Source: Amycolatopsis tolypomycina (GTDB taxonomy: Bacteria > Actinomycetota > Actinomycetes > Mycobacteriales > Pseudonocardiaceae). From it: 64,000 nucleotides of DNA. Within the stretch, counting starts at the first letter, position 1. Every line of letters begins with the position of its first letter. Where the stretch lies: assembly GCF_900105945.1 (NCBI RefSeq), contig NZ_FNSO01000004.1:5580001-5644000 (forward strand). The letters run 5' to 3'. The notes under the pieces are model-generated. The model searched no databases. It was given only the letters and a program-made list of their open reading frames with translations, and had not been told where the DNA came from. Both the position numbers and the translations under genes were made by a program. Positions 8,404 through 18,738 of this stretch are shown here, in pieces.

Positions 8404-8892
8404 GTGGGCGGTCACGACGAGTTCGACGCGTTCTTCCGCGCCGACTTCCCGGCCCTCGTGGCGTTCCTCTGCAAGGCCGGGTTCGAGGTCGAGACCGCGC
8501 GCGACGTCGCCGCCGAGGCGATGCTGCACGCGCTGGAGGCGTGGCCGACCGCCGAGGACCCGCGGGCCTGGGTGCGCCGGGTGGCAGGCCGGCTGCTCGA
8601 CGCCGCGGGTGACGCGCGCGCGGACTGGAGCCTGGCCGGCGACCCCCGGGACGACGAGGAGCTCGCCGGGCTGGTCGAGCAGCACGCGGGGCTCATCGAC
8701 CTGCTCGCCGCCCTCCCGGGCAAGCAGCGGATGGTGCTGGCGTGGTCGCTCGACGGGTTCACGCCGGCCCAGATCGCGGAGGCGCTGCGGATCGCCCCCG
8801 CGACCGTCCGGTCCACCCTCCGCCACGTGCGGGAACGCCTCAGGCGGCTCCGGGCCGCACAACCCGGTGACCAGCGGGACAGGGAAAGGTGA
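8404..8892 (+). CDS. Small ECF-type sigma factor
   Basis: A 162-residue protein with a degenerate region 2 (FFRADFPALVAFLCKAG, then VAAEAMLHALEAWPT, then PRAWVRRVAGRLLD). A clear region 4 follows: LPGKQRMVLAWSLDGFTPAQIAEALRIAPATVRSTLRHVRERL. This is the architecture of ECF sigma factors, although the -10 recognition segment is short. It overlaps the next sigma gene by GTGA, so two sigma genes form one operon, which is unusual. The GTG at 8404 is preceded by GAGGGG. A GTG at 8392 would add four residues. Confidence 0.8.
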   Translation: MGGHDEFDAFFRADFPALVAFLCKAGFEVETARDVAAEAMLHALEAWPTAEDPRAWVRRVAGRLLDAAGDARADWSLAGDPRDDEELAGLVEQHAGLIDLLAALPGKQRMVLAWSLDGFTPAQIAEALRIAPATVRSTLRHVRERLRRLRAAQPGDQRDRER

Positions 8893-9635
8893 GCGAAATG
8901 CCGGCAACCGAGTACGGGGATCGGGCGATCACCGAGCAGCTGCGGGAGTCCAACGCCGCCCTGCACGACTCGCTGCGCGCCGGGCTCGACGTGGAGGGCA
9001 CGCTGCTGCGCGTCCGCAGCCGCGCGCTCGTCCGGGAGATCGCGGCCACCCAGCCGCCTGAGGCGTTCCCGGCCCACTGGCGGCGCCACGACGAGCCGGT
9101 GGCGGCGGCGATCGCCGGTGACGAAGCCGCGACGGCCCGCCTGCTCGCCACCATCCGGCCCCTGGTGGTGCGCTACTGCCGGGCCCGCGTCGGCCGCCAC
9201 GAGCGATCGTTCGCCTCGGCCGACGACGTGGCACAGGAGGTGTGCCTCGCGGTGCTGACGGCGCTGCCGTCGTACCACGACCAGGGACGGCCGTTCCTGG
9301 CGTTCGTCTACGGAATAGCCCAGCACAAGGTGGCCGACGCCCACCGCGCCGCGGCCCGCAACCGCACGGACCCGGTGCCCGAGGTCCCGGACGGCGTCAG
9401 CGAGACGGCGGGGCCGGAGCAGCGGGTGCTGCGGTTCGAGCTGAACGAGCGCCTGGCCCGGCTGCTGGCGGTGCTGCCGCCGAAGCAGCGGGAGATCGTG
9501 GTGCTGCGGGTGGTGGTCGGCCTGTCGGCGGAGGAGACGGCCGCGGCGGTGGGATCGACACCGGGCGCGGTGCGGGTCGCCCAGCACCGCGCACTCGGGC
9601 GGCTGCGTCGCCTGCTCACCGGCGAAGAGGGGTAG
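8889..9635 (+). CDS. sigD: SigD-like ECF sigma factor with N-terminal extension
   Basis: From about residue 80 on, the 248-residue protein closely follows mycobacterial SigD: VRYCRARVGRHERSFASADDVAQEV (region 2), then GRPFLAFVYGIAQHKVADAHRAA, then LPPKQREIVVLRVVVGLSAEETAAAVGSTPGAVRVAQHRAL (region 4). SigD-type factors control ribosomal and stationary-phase genes, and the related ShbA drives hrdB in Streptomyces. The first 60-70 residues are extra relative to the usual start and have no recognisable domain. The GTGA overlap with the upstream sigma gene supports the long form, but internal starts remain possible. Confidence 0.88.
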   Translation: MSEMPATEYGDRAITEQLRESNAALHDSLRAGLDVEGTLLRVRSRALVREIAATQPPEAFPAHWRRHDEPVAAAIAGDEAATARLLATIRPLVVRYCRARVGRHERSFASADDVAQEVCLAVLTALPSYHDQGRPFLAFVYGIAQHKVADAHRAAARNRTDPVPEVPDGVSETAGPEQRVLRFELNERLARLLAVLPPKQREIVVLRVVVGLSAEETAAAVGSTPGAVRVAQHRALGRLRRLLTGEEG

Positions 9636-9704
9636 CGCCGCAACGGCAGTCAGGCGAGTGGGTGGCCGCGGCAGTGGCCGAGCCGGGCTTGCTGGTGCCG
9701 CAGC

Positions 9705-9735
9705 CCGCGGGGGCGGCCGCTCGCCGCCCCCGCGG
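9705..9735. terminator. Hairpin between convergent sigD-like and P450 genes
   Basis: A perfect 13-bp stem, CCGCGGGGGCGGC pairing with GCCGCCCCCGCGG, surrounds the loop CGCTC. It lies between two stop codons facing each other (9635 and 9768), so it probably terminates both transcripts. There is no T-tract, as is common in actinomycetes. Confidence 0.75.
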
Positions 9736-9767
9736 AGTACGGCCCGGCCGGGTGCGGGACGCTCCCG

Positions 9768-11003
9768 CTACCGCGCGGGCAAGGCTTCCGTCCAGGTCAG
9801 CGGCAACGCCTCCGGCCCCCGCTGGCGCCGCCCGGCCAGCCACGGGACCTCCTCCGGCTCGACCGCGAGGCCGAGGTCCGGGAACCGGTTCAGCAGCGTG
9901 CCGATCGCCACCCGCAGCTCCACCCGGGCCATCTGCGCGCCGAGGCAGTGGTGCGGGCCGTGGCCGAAGCCGACGTGGTGGTTCCTTGGGCGCGCCACGT
10001 CCAGTTCCTCGGGCCGCTCGAAGACTGCGGCGTCGCGGTTCGCCGCGTCGAGGTCGGCGAAGACCGCTTCGCCGGCGCGGATGAGCCGGCCGCCGATCTC
10101 CACGTCCTCGGTGGCGATGTGGGCGAAGCCCGTGCTGGCGTTGAGCGGGACGAACCGGACCAGCTCTTCGACGGCCGAGGGCAGCAGGCCCGGGTCCGCG
10201 CGCAGGCGGGCGAGCTGGTCCGGGTGGGTGAGCAGCGTGTACGTCAGGTTCGCGATGTGGTTCGCGGTGGTTTCGTGGCCCACGGCCAGTATCCCGCCGG
10301 ACAGGTCGATCAGCTCGCCCTCGGTCAGCCTGCCCTCGTCGTCGCGGGCCCGCACCAGTGCGCCGATCAGGTCGTCCGTGGGGTTCTCCCGGCGTTCGGC
10401 GACCAGGCCGGCGATGTAGCCCCAGAGCTCGCGCTGCGCGTTCATGATCTCGGTGAAGTCCTGGCCCGCGCCGCTGAGCGAAAGCATCGTGTCGGTCCAC
10501 GAGTGGACCTTCTCCCGGTCCTCGCGCGGCACTCCGAGCAGCTCGCACAGCGCGATGATCGGCAGCGGGATCGCGAAGTTCCGCACCAGGTCCACCGGCG
10601 GCCCGGCCTGGATCATCCCGTCGGCGAGCTCGTCGGCGAGCTGCTGGATGCGGGGCTCGAGCAGTTCGACGCGCTTCGGCGTGAACGCCTTCATCACCAG
10701 GCGCCGCAACCGGGAGTGCTCGGGCGGGTCCATGGTGATGATCGAGCTTTCGCTTTCGATGGCCTCGGTGGCCCGCGGCGCGTCCTTGCCGACCGTCAGG
10801 CTGCGCATGAACCTGCGGTCGACCAGCATGGCCCGCACGTCGGCGTAGCGCGTCAGCAGCCAGGCCTCCCCGCCGAACGGCAGCCGGACCCGGCTCACCG
10901 GCTGCTTCTCGCGCATCGCGGCGAACCGCGGGTCGACGGTGAGCCGGTCGGGCTCGAACGGATAGGGCAAAGCTTCCGCAGACACAGCAGGCACCACAGT
11001 CAC
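9768..11003 (-). CDS. Cytochrome P450 coupled to the single-module PKS
   Basis: A 411-residue bacterial class I P450. It has the oxygen-activation motif VGHETT (241-246), ExxR (E280/R283) and heme loop [15 protein letters not shown] with the cysteine ligand at 353. The sequence style is that of actinomycete macrolide and polyketide tailoring P450s such as CYP107. The GTG at 11003 overlaps the PKS stop (GTGA), so the two genes are co-translated and the P450 probably oxidises the PKS product. No ferredoxin gene is adjacent. The open frame continues upstream, but only antisense to the PKS coding frame. Confidence 0.93.
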   Translation of the reverse strand: MTVVPAVSAEALPYPFEPDRLTVDPRFAAMREKQPVSRVRLPFGGEAWLLTRYADVRAMLVDRRFMRSLTVGKDAPRATEAIESESSIITMDPPEHSRLRRLVMKAFTPKRVELLEPRIQQLADELADGMIQAGPPVDLVRNFAIPLPIIALCELLGVPREDREKVHSWTDTMLSLSGAGQDFTEIMNAQRELWGYIAGLVAERRENPTDDLIGALVRARDDEGRLTEGELIDLSGGILAVGHETTANHIANLTYTLLTHPDQLARLRADPGLLPSAVEELVRFVPLNASTGFAHIATEDVEIGGRLIRAGEAVFADLDAANRDAAVFERPEELDVARPRNHHVGFGHGPHHCLGAQMARVELRVAIGTLLNRFPDLGLAVEPEEVPWLAGRRQRGPEALPLTWTEALPAR

Positions 11004-14000
11004 AACGTGCTCCCAATCGCCAGAGGGGTGGGGGTCGGCAGGGCGGCCAGCCAGGCCTCGACGGCGCGGGCGGTGGTGTCCGCGTCCGCTTCGACCAGGC
11101 TGAAGTGATCTCCGGGTACCGTTTCGCGGCGGTCCGCCCGCCAGGTGCTCCGCCAGGAGCCGGCCCGGTCGTCGAACGGGCTTCGGGCCCGCAGCAGCAG
11201 TGTCGGCGCGCCGAGGTCCGGGCGGCCGGCCTCGGCCAGCAGGCCGAGGTAGCGCCCCATGGCGGTCAGCTGCGTGCGGTCGAACCCACCGTCCTGCCTC
11301 GCGAGCAGGCCACCGGCCATCTCCCGCGCGACGGGGCTGTCGAGTTCGTAGGTGTCCAGCAGGCAGACACCGGCCGGGCCGTCGCCGGTTCGTTCGAGCT
11401 CCGCGGCCACGGCGTGCGCCAGCAGCCCGCCGGAGGAGTAGCCGAGCAGGGCGAACGGCTCGCCCGCCGCTTCCTCGCGGGCGCCCGCGGCGAGAAAGCC
11501 GACGAGGGTCCCGAAGTCCCCCGGCAGCGGCTCCTCCGCCACGAACCCGGGCAGCGGCAGGACCGAGACGCGCCGTCGGTCCCGGAACCACGCCGCGAAG
11601 CGCGCGTACTGGACGGCTCCGGTCATCGCCGCCGGGGACGGGACGGCCACGAGCGACGGTCGGTGCGGCCCGTCGGCAACGCGCACGGGACGAGACGTCA
11701 CCGGCGCGTCCGCCGGCGAACCGAACGAAGGACGCAGGTTCGCCGCCGCGCCCAGCACGGCGATGCCGCCGGGCACCTGGCCCGCGGCCACCGCCTCGGC
11801 GAACAAGCGGTGGACCGGGTCGTCGGTGGTCGCCGGCGCCACCCGGTCCCGCCGCAGCTCCTCGTGGAGGAAGGCCGCCAGTGCGGCCGCGTCCGGGTGG
11901 TCGAAGGCCAGGGTGGCGCTCAGGGTGAGCCCGGTCAGCTCGCCGAGCCGGTTGCGCAGCTGCACCGAGGTCAGCGAGTCGAAGCCGAGCGCGGAGAACG
12001 TCCGCTCCGGGTCGGCCGGCTCGGCCGGGTCGTGGCCGAGCACGGCCGCGGCGTTCGTGACCACCAGCTCCCGTAGCTTGCCGAGCCGTTCCCCGGCGGG
12101 CAGCCGCAGCAGCCGGTCGCGGAGCGAGCCGCTCGCCGTCCGGCGTGCCACCGGCACGAACCCGCGCAGCAGCTCCGGCACGTCTCCGGCGGCCCGCCAC
12201 GCGGCCACGTCCAGCTTCATCGGCACGAGCACCGGCTCGTCCGCGCCGGCCGCCGCGTCGAACAGGGCCAGGCCGTCGGCCGCGGTCAGCCCGCTCCGCC
12301 CGGCCGACTCCCACATCCCCCAGGCCAGCGACTGCGCCGGCAGGCCGAGGGCCCGGCGGTGCCGCGCGAGCGCGTCCAGGAACGCGTTGGCGGCGGCGTA
12401 GTTGCCCTGTCCCGGTGCGCCGAGCACGCCCGCGGCCGAGGAGAACAGGACGAACGCGCTGAGGTTCGTGGCCAGCTCGTGCAGGTTCCAGGCGGCCTCG
12501 GCCTTCGCGGCGAACACCGCGTCGACCTGCCGCGGGGTGAGGGAGGTCAGGACGCCGTCGGCCAGCACGCCCGCGGCGTGCACGATCGCGGTGACCGGGT
12601 GTTCGGCGAGCAGGGCCGCCGTCGCGGCGCGGTCGGCGAAGTCGCACGCGGCCACCCGGACGTCGGCCCCGAGCGCGGCGAGCTCGGCGACCAGGTCGTC
12701 GGCGCCGCGGCCGCTCCGGCCGGCCAGCACGAGCCGCCGCACGCCGTGCCGGCGGACCAGGTGCCCGGCCACCAGCCGCCCCAGCCGGCCGGTGCCGCCG
12801 GTGACCAGCACCGCGCCGTCGCCCCAGTCCGGGACGCCGGTCTCCGTCCCGCGCACCAGCCGCGGCACCCACGCGTCGCCGCCCCGCACCACCAGCGCGA
12901 CCTGGCCGGCCGCGGCCGCGAGCAGCTCGGGCGTGGGCTCGGAGTCGACGTCCAGGTGCGCGATCCGGCCGGGGTGCTCGGTCTGGGCCGAGCGGACCAG
13001 CCCGGCCACCGCGGCCCCGGCGAGATCGGCGAGCGGCTCACCCGGCAGGGCCACCGCGCCCCGGGTCAGCACGACGATCGGGCGGCCGGCGTCGAGCCCG
13101 TCGCGCAGCCTGGCGAGCACGCGGTGGGTCTCGCGGCGGGCGGCCCGGACGTCGGTGCCCGCGGTCACCCGCAGCACCGTCACGTCGGCGGAGCGCGCTT
13201 CCGGCACCGCCGTGCGGACCCAGTCCAGCCGCAGGACGGCGCCGGAACCGCCGCGCTCGGTCGGCTGCCTGCCGGACGGCGGGCGGAGCGCGAGCGCCCC
13301 GACCGACGCGACGGCGGCCCCGGTGTCGTCGGCCAGGTCCACCGAGAAGGTGTTGTCCGCCAGCGGTTTCACCCGGACCCGCACCGAGGACGCGCCGGCG
13401 GCGGACAGCTCCACGTCGGACCACGAGTAAGGCAGCAGCACGCCCTCGCCCGCCGCCGGGCTCAGCCCGATCGCGTGCAGCGACGCGTCGGCCAGCGCCG
13501 GGTGGAGCCCGAACGCGCCCGCCTCGAGCTGCGCCTCCTCCGGCAGCCGGACCTCGGCGAAGACTTCGCCGCCGCGCCGCCAGGCCGCTTTGAGGCCCTG
13601 GAAGAGCGGGCCGTATTCGACTCCCCGTTCGGCGAGCAGCTCGTAGGTCCCCGCGACGTCGAGCACCTCGGCGCCCGCGGGTGGCCAGGCGCCCGGGGCG
13701 GCCGGGCCGGGGACGCGTCCGGCCACCAGCGTGCCGTCCGCGTGCCGGACCCAGGACGAGTCCCCCGCCTGCGCGTCGATGCGCACCGGGCGGCCGCCGT
13801 CCTCCGCCGGGGCACCGACGCGCACCTGGAGCCGGACGGCGTGTTCCCCGAGCACCAGGGGCGCGTGCAGGGTCAGCTCCCGCACCCGCGGGCACCCGGC
13901 CTCGTCCCCGGCACGCACCGCCAGCTCGAGGAAGGCGGTGCCGGGCAGCACGATCGCGCCGCCGATCGCGTGGCCGGCCAGCCACGGGTGCGTCGCCACC

Positions 14001-16726
14001 GAAATCCGTCCGTGCAGGACGAGCTCGTCCCCGCCGCCGAGCTTCGCCGCCGCGCCGAGCAGCGGGTGCCGCACGGGATCCAGGCCGGTGGCGGTCACGT
14101 CCCCTGAGTCGGTGGCGGCGTCGAGCCAGTACCGTTCGCGTTGGAACGCGTAGGTGGGCAGGTCGGCGGCGGTCGCCCCGCGCGGCGCGAAGAACGCGTG
14201 CCAGTCCGGCGAAACCCCGTGGACGTGCAGGGCCGCGACGGCCCGGGCGACGGCCACGTCCTCGGGCAGATCCCGCGCCAGCGCGGCGACGGCCACCACG
14301 TCGTCCGGCATGACCGCCGTCAGCGGGCCGTCCGGGCCCAGTTCGAGGAACCGGTTCACCCCGTGGGCCCGCAGCGTCCGGACGGCGTCGGCGAAGCGCA
14401 CGGTCCGGCGGATGTTGCGCACCCAGTAGCCGGCGTCGAAGGCCTCGGCGAACTCGCCGGTGACGGTCGAGACCACCGGGAGCGCCGGCGCGGCGTGCGG
14501 CACGCTCGCGGCGACCTCCCGGAACGCCGCCAGCATCGGGTCCATCAGCCGGGAGTGCGACGCGACCGGGACCCGCAGCGTCTTCGTGCGCCGGCCCGCC
14601 CCGGCGAACTGCCGGGCGACCTCCAGCACGCGGGCTTCGTCGCCGGACACCACGACCGAGCGTGGCCCGTTGATCGCGGCGACGTCGACCGGGTACCCGG
14701 CGAGTTCGTCGGCACCGGCTTCCAGTGCGACCATCACCCCGCGCGGCAGCGCCTGCATCAACCGGGCCCGGGTGACGACCAGTTCCGCCGCGTCCGCCAG
14801 TGACAGCACCCCGGCGCAGTGCGCCACGGCCAGTTCGCCGCCGGAATGTCCACACAGGACATCCGGGTGCAGGCCCCACGACTCGGCCAGCCGGAACAAC
14901 CCGACCTGGACGGCGAACAACGCGGCCTGGCTGCAGGCGAACTCGGCGAGGGCGGCCGGGTCCTCGACGGCTTCGTGCAGTGACCGGCCCAGCTGCCCGC
15001 TCAGCTCGGCGCAGGCGGCGTCGTAGGCCGCCGCGAACGCCGGGTACGCGGCCGAAAGCTCCCGGCCCATGCCGGGCCGCTGGGAACCCGCCCCCGAGAA
15101 CAGGAACGCGGTCGTGCTCTCGCCCCGGACCACCCGAGAGGGGCACTCCGCGAGCGCGGCGAGGAGCTCGTCCCGGTCCCGGGCGACCACGGCCGCGCGG
15201 TGCTCCAGGTGGGTGCGCCGGGTGGCCAGGGTGTACGCCACATCGGCCGGACGCAGGCCCGGGTGCGCGCGCAGGTGCTCGGCGAGGCGCTCGGCCTGGG
15301 CCTGCACGGCTTCGGGACTGCGCCCGCTCAGCACCACGGGCACCGCGGCGCCGGTCCCGGCGGGCTGGGGGTCGGCGGGCTCCGGCGCCTCTTCGATGAT
15401 CACGTGGGCGTTCGTGCCGCTGAGGCCGAACGACGACACCGCACCCCGGCGCGGTCCGTCGCCGCGCGGCCAGGGCACCGGCTCGGTGAGCAGCTCGACT
15501 TCGCCCGCCGTCCAGTCGACGTGGGAGCTCGGCGCGTCGACGTGCAGGGTCCGGGGCATGACTTCGTGCCGCAGCGCGGAAACCAGCTTGAGCACACCCG
15601 CGATGCCGGAGGCCGCCTGGGTGTGCCCGAGGTTGGACTTCAGCGAACCCAGCCGCAGCGGCGCCCCGCCGTCGCGGTCGCGGCCGTAGGTGGCCAGCAG
15701 CGCCTGCGCCTCGATCGGGTCGCCGAGCGGGGTCGCGGTGCCGTGCGCCTCCACGAGGCCGACCTGCGCGGGCGACAGCCGCGCGTCGGCCAGTGCCTGC
15801 CGGATGACCTTCCGCTGCGCCGGGCCGTTCGGCGCGGTCACGCCGTTGGAGGCGCCGTCGGAGTTGACCGCGCTGCCGCGGACCAGCGCGAGCACCGGGT
15901 GCCCGGCGCGGCGGGCGTCGGAGAGCCGTTCCAGCACCACGGTCGCGCAGCCTTCGGACCAGGCGGTCCCGTCGGCGGAGTCGGCGAAACTGCGGCAGCG
16001 GGCCCCCGGGGACAGGGTGCCGTCGAGACTGAATTCGACGAAGGTGCGCGGCGTCGACATCACGGTGGCGCCGCCGGCCAGCGCGAGCGAACACTCGCCC
16101 GCGCGCAGCGCCTGGACCGCCAGGTGCAGCGCGACCAGCGACGACGAGCACGCGGTGTCCACGGTGACCGTCGGCCCCTGCAGCCCGAAGGTGTAGGCCA
16201 CCCGGCCGGAGATCATCCCGGACGCGGCGAAACTGCCCCGGTAGTCGTGGTACATGGCCCCGGCGAACACGCCGGTCGCGCTGCCGCCGAGGGAAAGGGG
16301 CGGGATCCCCGCGCGTTCCAGCGCCTCCCACGAGGTTTCCAGCAGCAGGCGCAGCTGCGGGTCCATCAGGACGGCGTCCCGCGGGCTGATGCCGAACAGA
16401 GCCGCGTCGAAGTACGGCGCCTCGTGCAGGAAACCGCCTTCCCGCACGTAACTCGAGCCCGGCCGCCCATCCGCGGAATCGTGCAGCAGCCCGAGGTCCC
16501 AGCCGCGATCGCCGGGGAACCCGCCGATCGCGTCCCCGCCTTCGGCGAGCAGCCGCCACAGGCGGTCCGGGGTGTCGACCCCGCCGGGCAGCCGGCACGC
16601 CGTGCCGACGATCGCGATCGGTTCCGCACCCGCCTCGGCGAACCGCCGGTTCTGTTCCTTCAGCCGTTGCGTCTCCTTCAGCGCCGCGCGAAGTGCGTTG
16701 ACCAGTTGCTGTTCGGACTCGCTCAC
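11000..16726 (-). CDS. Single-module type I polyketide synthase (KS-AT-DH-KR-ACP-TE)
   Basis: A 1908-residue protein. An N-terminal coiled-coil docking segment (about 1-30) precedes KS (35-450; Cys193 in VDTACSSS, His328, His368). AT spans 540-835 (Ser628 in GHSGG; VASH at 721-724 instead of YASH or HAFH, so extender choice is open). DH spans 886-1150 (His919, Asp1080). KR spans 1300-1480 (TGGTGRLG, Ser1430, Tyr1443, Lys1408; LAD suggests a B-type). ACP has Ser1584 in LGFDSL. TE has Ser1764, Asp1791 and His1874. All catalytic residues are visible and there is no ER. A docking domain implies an upstream partner, yet no other PKS gene lies in this window. One cycle would give an alpha,beta-unsaturated acid; iterative use is also possible. 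Confidence 0.95.
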   Translation of the reverse strand: MSESEQQLVNALRAALKETQRLKEQNRRFAEAGAEPIAIVGTACRLPGGVDTPDRLWRLLAEGGDAIGGFPGDRGWDLGLLHDSADGRPGSSYVREGGFLHEAPYFDAALFGISPRDAVLMDPQLRLLLETSWEALERAGIPPLSLGGSATGVFAGAMYHDYRGSFAASGMISGRVAYTFGLQGPTVTVDTACSSSLVALHLAVQALRAGECSLALAGGATVMSTPRTFVEFSLDGTLSPGARCRSFADSADGTAWSEGCATVVLERLSDARRAGHPVLALVRGSAVNSDGASNGVTAPNGPAQRKVIRQALADARLSPAQVGLVEAHGTATPLGDPIEAQALLATYGRDRDGGAPLRLGSLKSNLGHTQAASGIAGVLKLVSALRHEVMPRTLHVDAPSSHVDWTAGEVELLTEPVPWPRGDGPRRGAVSSFGLSGTNAHVIIEEAPEPADPQPAGTGAAVPVVLSGRSPEAVQAQAERLAEHLRAHPGLRPADVAYTLATRRTHLEHRAAVVARDRDELLAALAECPSRVVRGESTTAFLFSGAGSQRPGMGRELSAAYPAFAAAYDAACAELSGQLGRSLHEAVEDPAALAEFACSQAALFAVQVGLFRLAESWGLHPDVLCGHSGGELAVAHCAGVLSLADAAELVVTRARLMQALPRGVMVALEAGADELAGYPVDVAAINGPRSVVVSGDEARVLEVARQFAGAGRRTKTLRVPVASHSRLMDPMLAAFREVAASVPHAAPALPVVSTVTGEFAEAFDAGYWVRNIRRTVRFADAVRTLRAHGVNRFLELGPDGPLTAVMPDDVVAVAALARDLPEDVAVARAVAALHVHGVSPDWHAFFAPRGATAADLPTYAFQRERYWLDAATDSGDVTATGLDPVRHPLLGAAAKLGGGDELVLHGRISVATHPWLAGHAIGGAIVLPGTAFLELAVRAGDEAGCPRVRELTLHAPLVLGEHAVRLQVRVGAPAEDGGRPVRIDAQAGDSSWVRHADGTLVAGRVPGPAAPGAWPPAGAEVLDVAGTYELLAERGVEYGPLFQGLKAAWRRGGEVFAEVRLPEEAQLEAGAFGLHPALADASLHAIGLSPAAGEGVLLPYSWSDVELSAAGASSVRVRVKPLADNTFSVDLADDTGAAVASVGALALRPPSGRQPTERGGSGAVLRLDWVRTAVPEARSADVTVLRVTAGTDVRAARRETHRVLARLRDGLDAGRPIVVLTRGAVALPGEPLADLAGAAVAGLVRSAQTEHPGRIAHLDVDSEPTPELLAAAAGQVALVVRGGDAWVPRLVRGTETGVPDWGDGAVLVTGGTGRLGRLVAGHLVRRHGVRRLVLAGRSGRGADDLVAELAALGADVRVAACDFADRAATAALLAEHPVTAIVHAAGVLADGVLTSLTPRQVDAVFAAKAEAAWNLHELATNLSAFVLFSSAAGVLGAPGQGNYAAANAFLDALARHRRALGLPAQSLAWGMWESAGRSGLTAADGLALFDAAAGADEPVLVPMKLDVAAWRAAGDVPELLRGFVPVARRTASGSLRDRLLRLPAGERLGKLRELVVTNAAAVLGHDPAEPADPERTFSALGFDSLTSVQLRNRLGELTGLTLSATLAFDHPDAAALAAFLHEELRRDRVAPATTDDPVHRLFAEAVAAGQVPGGIAVLGAAANLRPSFGSPADAPVTSRPVRVADGPHRPSLVAVPSPAAMTGAVQYARFAAWFRDRRRVSVLPLPGFVAEEPLPGDFGTLVGFLAAGAREEAAGEPFALLGYSSGGLLAHAVAAELERTGDGPAGVCLLDTYELDSPVAREMAGGLLARQDGGFDRTQLTAMGRYLGLLAEAGRPDLGAPTLLLRARSPFDDRAGSWRSTWRADRRETVPGDHFSLVEADADTTARAVEAWLAALPTPTPLAIGSTL

Positions 16727-16831
16727 GAATCCCCCAGAGCAGACGATGCGACGGACCTCGATCCGCGAATCACGATACGAATCCCCGCGCCGCCGGGGCG
16801 ACCCCTCAACCGGCCGCGGATTCCGGGTCCC

Positions 16832-17665
16832 CTAGCGCCCGACCCGCTCCACCACGAACTCCGCGAGCGCCGCCGCCGGGCCCGCCAGCGACTCCCGCGC
16901 CAGCAGCACGAACTCGATGTCACCCGGCTCCGGCAGGCCGGCCAGCTCGGTCAGGTCGGCCGGGATCAGGCTCCGGGCGTGCAGCGTGACGCCCAAGCCG
17001 GCCGCCGCCGCGGCGCGCAGGCCGGTCAGGCTCGACGTCTGGCACGCCGCCCGCCACTCCAGGCCCGCGCGCTCGAGCACCTCCACCGCCAGCTGCCGCG
17101 TGATCGACGGCATCGGGTACTGCACCAGCGGCACCGGACGGCCGGGCTCCAGCACCGTGGCCGCCGAGCCGATCCAGACCAGCGGCTCCCGCCGGAGCAG
17201 CCGGCCGTGGTGCGCGCCGGGACGGCGCTTGCCCAGCACCAGGTCGAGCTGCCCGGCCCGCAGCCGCTGGGCCAGCACGTCCGACAGCTCGACGGTCAGT
17301 TCGACGTCCACCAGCGGGTGACTGCGGCGCAGCCGTTGCAGGATCTCCGGCAGCTCGCCCAGCGCGAAGTCCTCCGAGACGCCGAAGCGCACGCGGCCGC
17401 GCAGCTCGGCGCCGCGGAAGTGCCGCTGCGCGCGCTCTTCGGTGTCGACGACCGTCTGCGCGAACCCGAGCATCGCCTGCCCGCGCGCGGTGAGCTCCAC
17501 CGTGTGGGTGTCGCGGTCGAACAGCAGGCCACCGGCGTCCCGCTCGAGCCGTCGCACGTGCTGGCTGACGGTCGGCTGGCCGACACCCAGCCGCCGCGCG
17601 GCCACGGTGAAGCTGCGCGTCTCGGCGACGGCGAGGAAGGAACGGCACAGGCGGGGGTCAAGCAC
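16832..17665 (-). CDS. LysR-family transcriptional regulator
   Basis: This 277-residue protein has an N-terminal winged helix (RSFLAVAETRSFTVAARRLGVGQPTVSQHVRRLERDAG) and a LysR effector domain (RVRFGVSEDFALGELPEIL). It is divergent from the transporter gene at 17762, the usual layout for a LysR regulator and its target. A near-perfect dyad lies between them. The GTG start at 17665 matches the family N-terminus. It probably activates the transporter when an organic anion binds. The 105 bases between this gene and the PKS start hold the PKS promoter and no gene. Confidence 0.92.
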   Translation of the reverse strand: MLDPRLCRSFLAVAETRSFTVAARRLGVGQPTVSQHVRRLERDAGGLLFDRDTHTVELTARGQAMLGFAQTVVDTEERAQRHFRGAELRGRVRFGVSEDFALGELPEILQRLRRSHPLVDVELTVELSDVLAQRLRAGQLDLVLGKRRPGAHHGRLLRREPLVWIGSAATVLEPGRPVPLVQYPMPSITRQLAVEVLERAGLEWRAACQTSSLTGLRAAAAAGLGVTLHARSLIPADLTELAGLPEPGDIEFVLLARESLAGPAAALAEFVVERVGR

Positions 17666-17676
17666 GCGGGCAGCCT

Positions 17677-17691
17677 ATCACGATTCGCGAT
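17677..17691. promoter_or_regulatory. Probable LysR operator
   Basis: ATCACGATTCGCGAT is a 15-base dyad with a single-base centre and one mismatched pair, lying 12 bases upstream of the LysR start and 71 before the transporter start. The length and position suit the LysR T-N11-A recognition site. Confidence 0.6.
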
Positions 17692-17761
17692 GACAGTCAG
17701 TCCGGTCATCGGGGTTCACAATGATCACGCGATCGCCGAGAATTGCTGTGGAAGGAGATCC

Positions 17762-18736
17762 ATGTCCCGCTTACGCCTCGACCCGTTCGTTCTCGCGATC
17801 CTCGCCACCGTCGGCGTCGCCACCCTGCTGCCCGCCTCGGGCGCGGTGGCCGACGGCTTCGGCGTCGCCACCACGATCGCCGTCGGCCTGCTGTTCTTCC
17901 TGTACGGCGCCCGCCTGTCCACGCAGGAAGCACTCGACGGGCTGCGGCACTGGCGGCTGCACGCGGTGGTGCTCGCGGCGACGTTCGTCCTGTTCCCGCT
18001 GCTCGGCCTGGCGTTGTTCCTGCTGCCGTCGTCGGTGCTGCCGGCCCAGCTGGCGGCGGGGGTGTTGTTCCTGGCCGTGCTGCCGTCGACGGTGCAGTCG
18101 TCGATCGCGTTCACGTCCATCGCCCGCGGCAACGTCGCGGCGGCGATCTGCAGCGCGTCACTGTCCAATCTGGCCGGCATCGTGCTCACGCCGCTGCTGG
18201 TGGCGCTGCTGCTGGCCGGGGACGGCGCCGGCGTCGACGGCTCGGCCGTGCTCGGGATCGTGCTGCAGCTGCTCGCGCCGTTCGTGGCCGGCCAGCTGGC
18301 GCGCCGCTGGATCGGCGGCTGGATCAGCCGTCATTCCGCGCCGCTGAAGCTGGTCGACCGCGGTTCGATCCTCCTGGTCGTGTACACGGCGTTCAGCGCG
18401 GGCATGACGGAGGGCATCTGGCACCGGCTCGACCTGGGTCACCTCCTGGTGCTCGTCGTGGTGTGCTGCGCGCTGCTCGCGGCGGTGCTGGCCGCGACCG
18501 GCGGGGGCGCCCGGCTGCTGGGGTTCGCGCGGGCGGACCGGATCACGATCGTGTTCTGCGGGTCGAAGAAGAGCCTGGCCAGCGGCCTGCCGATGGCGAC
18601 GGTGCTGTTCGGGCACGCGCAGGTGGGGCTGATCGTGCTGCCGCTGATGCTGTTCCACCAGATCCAGCTCATCGTCTGCGCCACCCTGGCGCGGCGGTAC
18701 GCCGCCGAGCAGGAGCGGGAACTGGTCCCGGCCTGA
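17762..18736 (+). CDS. Bile acid:sodium symporter-like (BASS/SBF) transporter
   Basis: A 324-residue, strongly hydrophobic protein with about nine to ten membrane spans. It fits the SBF-like (PSE-type, BASS4/YfeH) family: LLFFLYGARLSTQEAL near residue 45, FLAVLPSTVQSSIAFTSIARGN, and FCGSKKSLASGLPMATVLF in the C-terminal half. These carriers take up small organic acids with Na+. GAAGGAGATCC lies directly before the ATG at 17762. Control by the divergent LysR gene is likely. The stop codon is two bases from that of the convergent gene. Confidence 0.88.
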   Translation: MSRLRLDPFVLAILATVGVATLLPASGAVADGFGVATTIAVGLLFFLYGARLSTQEALDGLRHWRLHAVVLAATFVLFPLLGLALFLLPSSVLPAQLAAGVLFLAVLPSTVQSSIAFTSIARGNVAAAICSASLSNLAGIVLTPLLVALLLAGDGAGVDGSAVLGIVLQLLAPFVAGQLARRWIGGWISRHSAPLKLVDRGSILLVVYTAFSAGMTEGIWHRLDLGHLLVLVVVCCALLAAVLAATGGGARLLGFARADRITIVFCGSKKSLASGLPMATVLFGHAQVGLIVLPLMLFHQIQLIVCATLARRYAAEQERELVPA

Positions 18737-18738
18737 GC

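Noticed and set aside
9768..12872. Single 1034-residue protein spanning the PKS end and the P450
   Set aside because: The first 620 residues are the antiphase reading of the PKS. The P450 begins at GTG 11003 in a GTGA overlap.
15200..18736. Very long plus-strand open frame antisense to the PKS running into the transporter
   Set aside because: It is a shadow of the high-GC PKS and LysR genes. Only the part from 17762 has family features and a ribosome-binding site.
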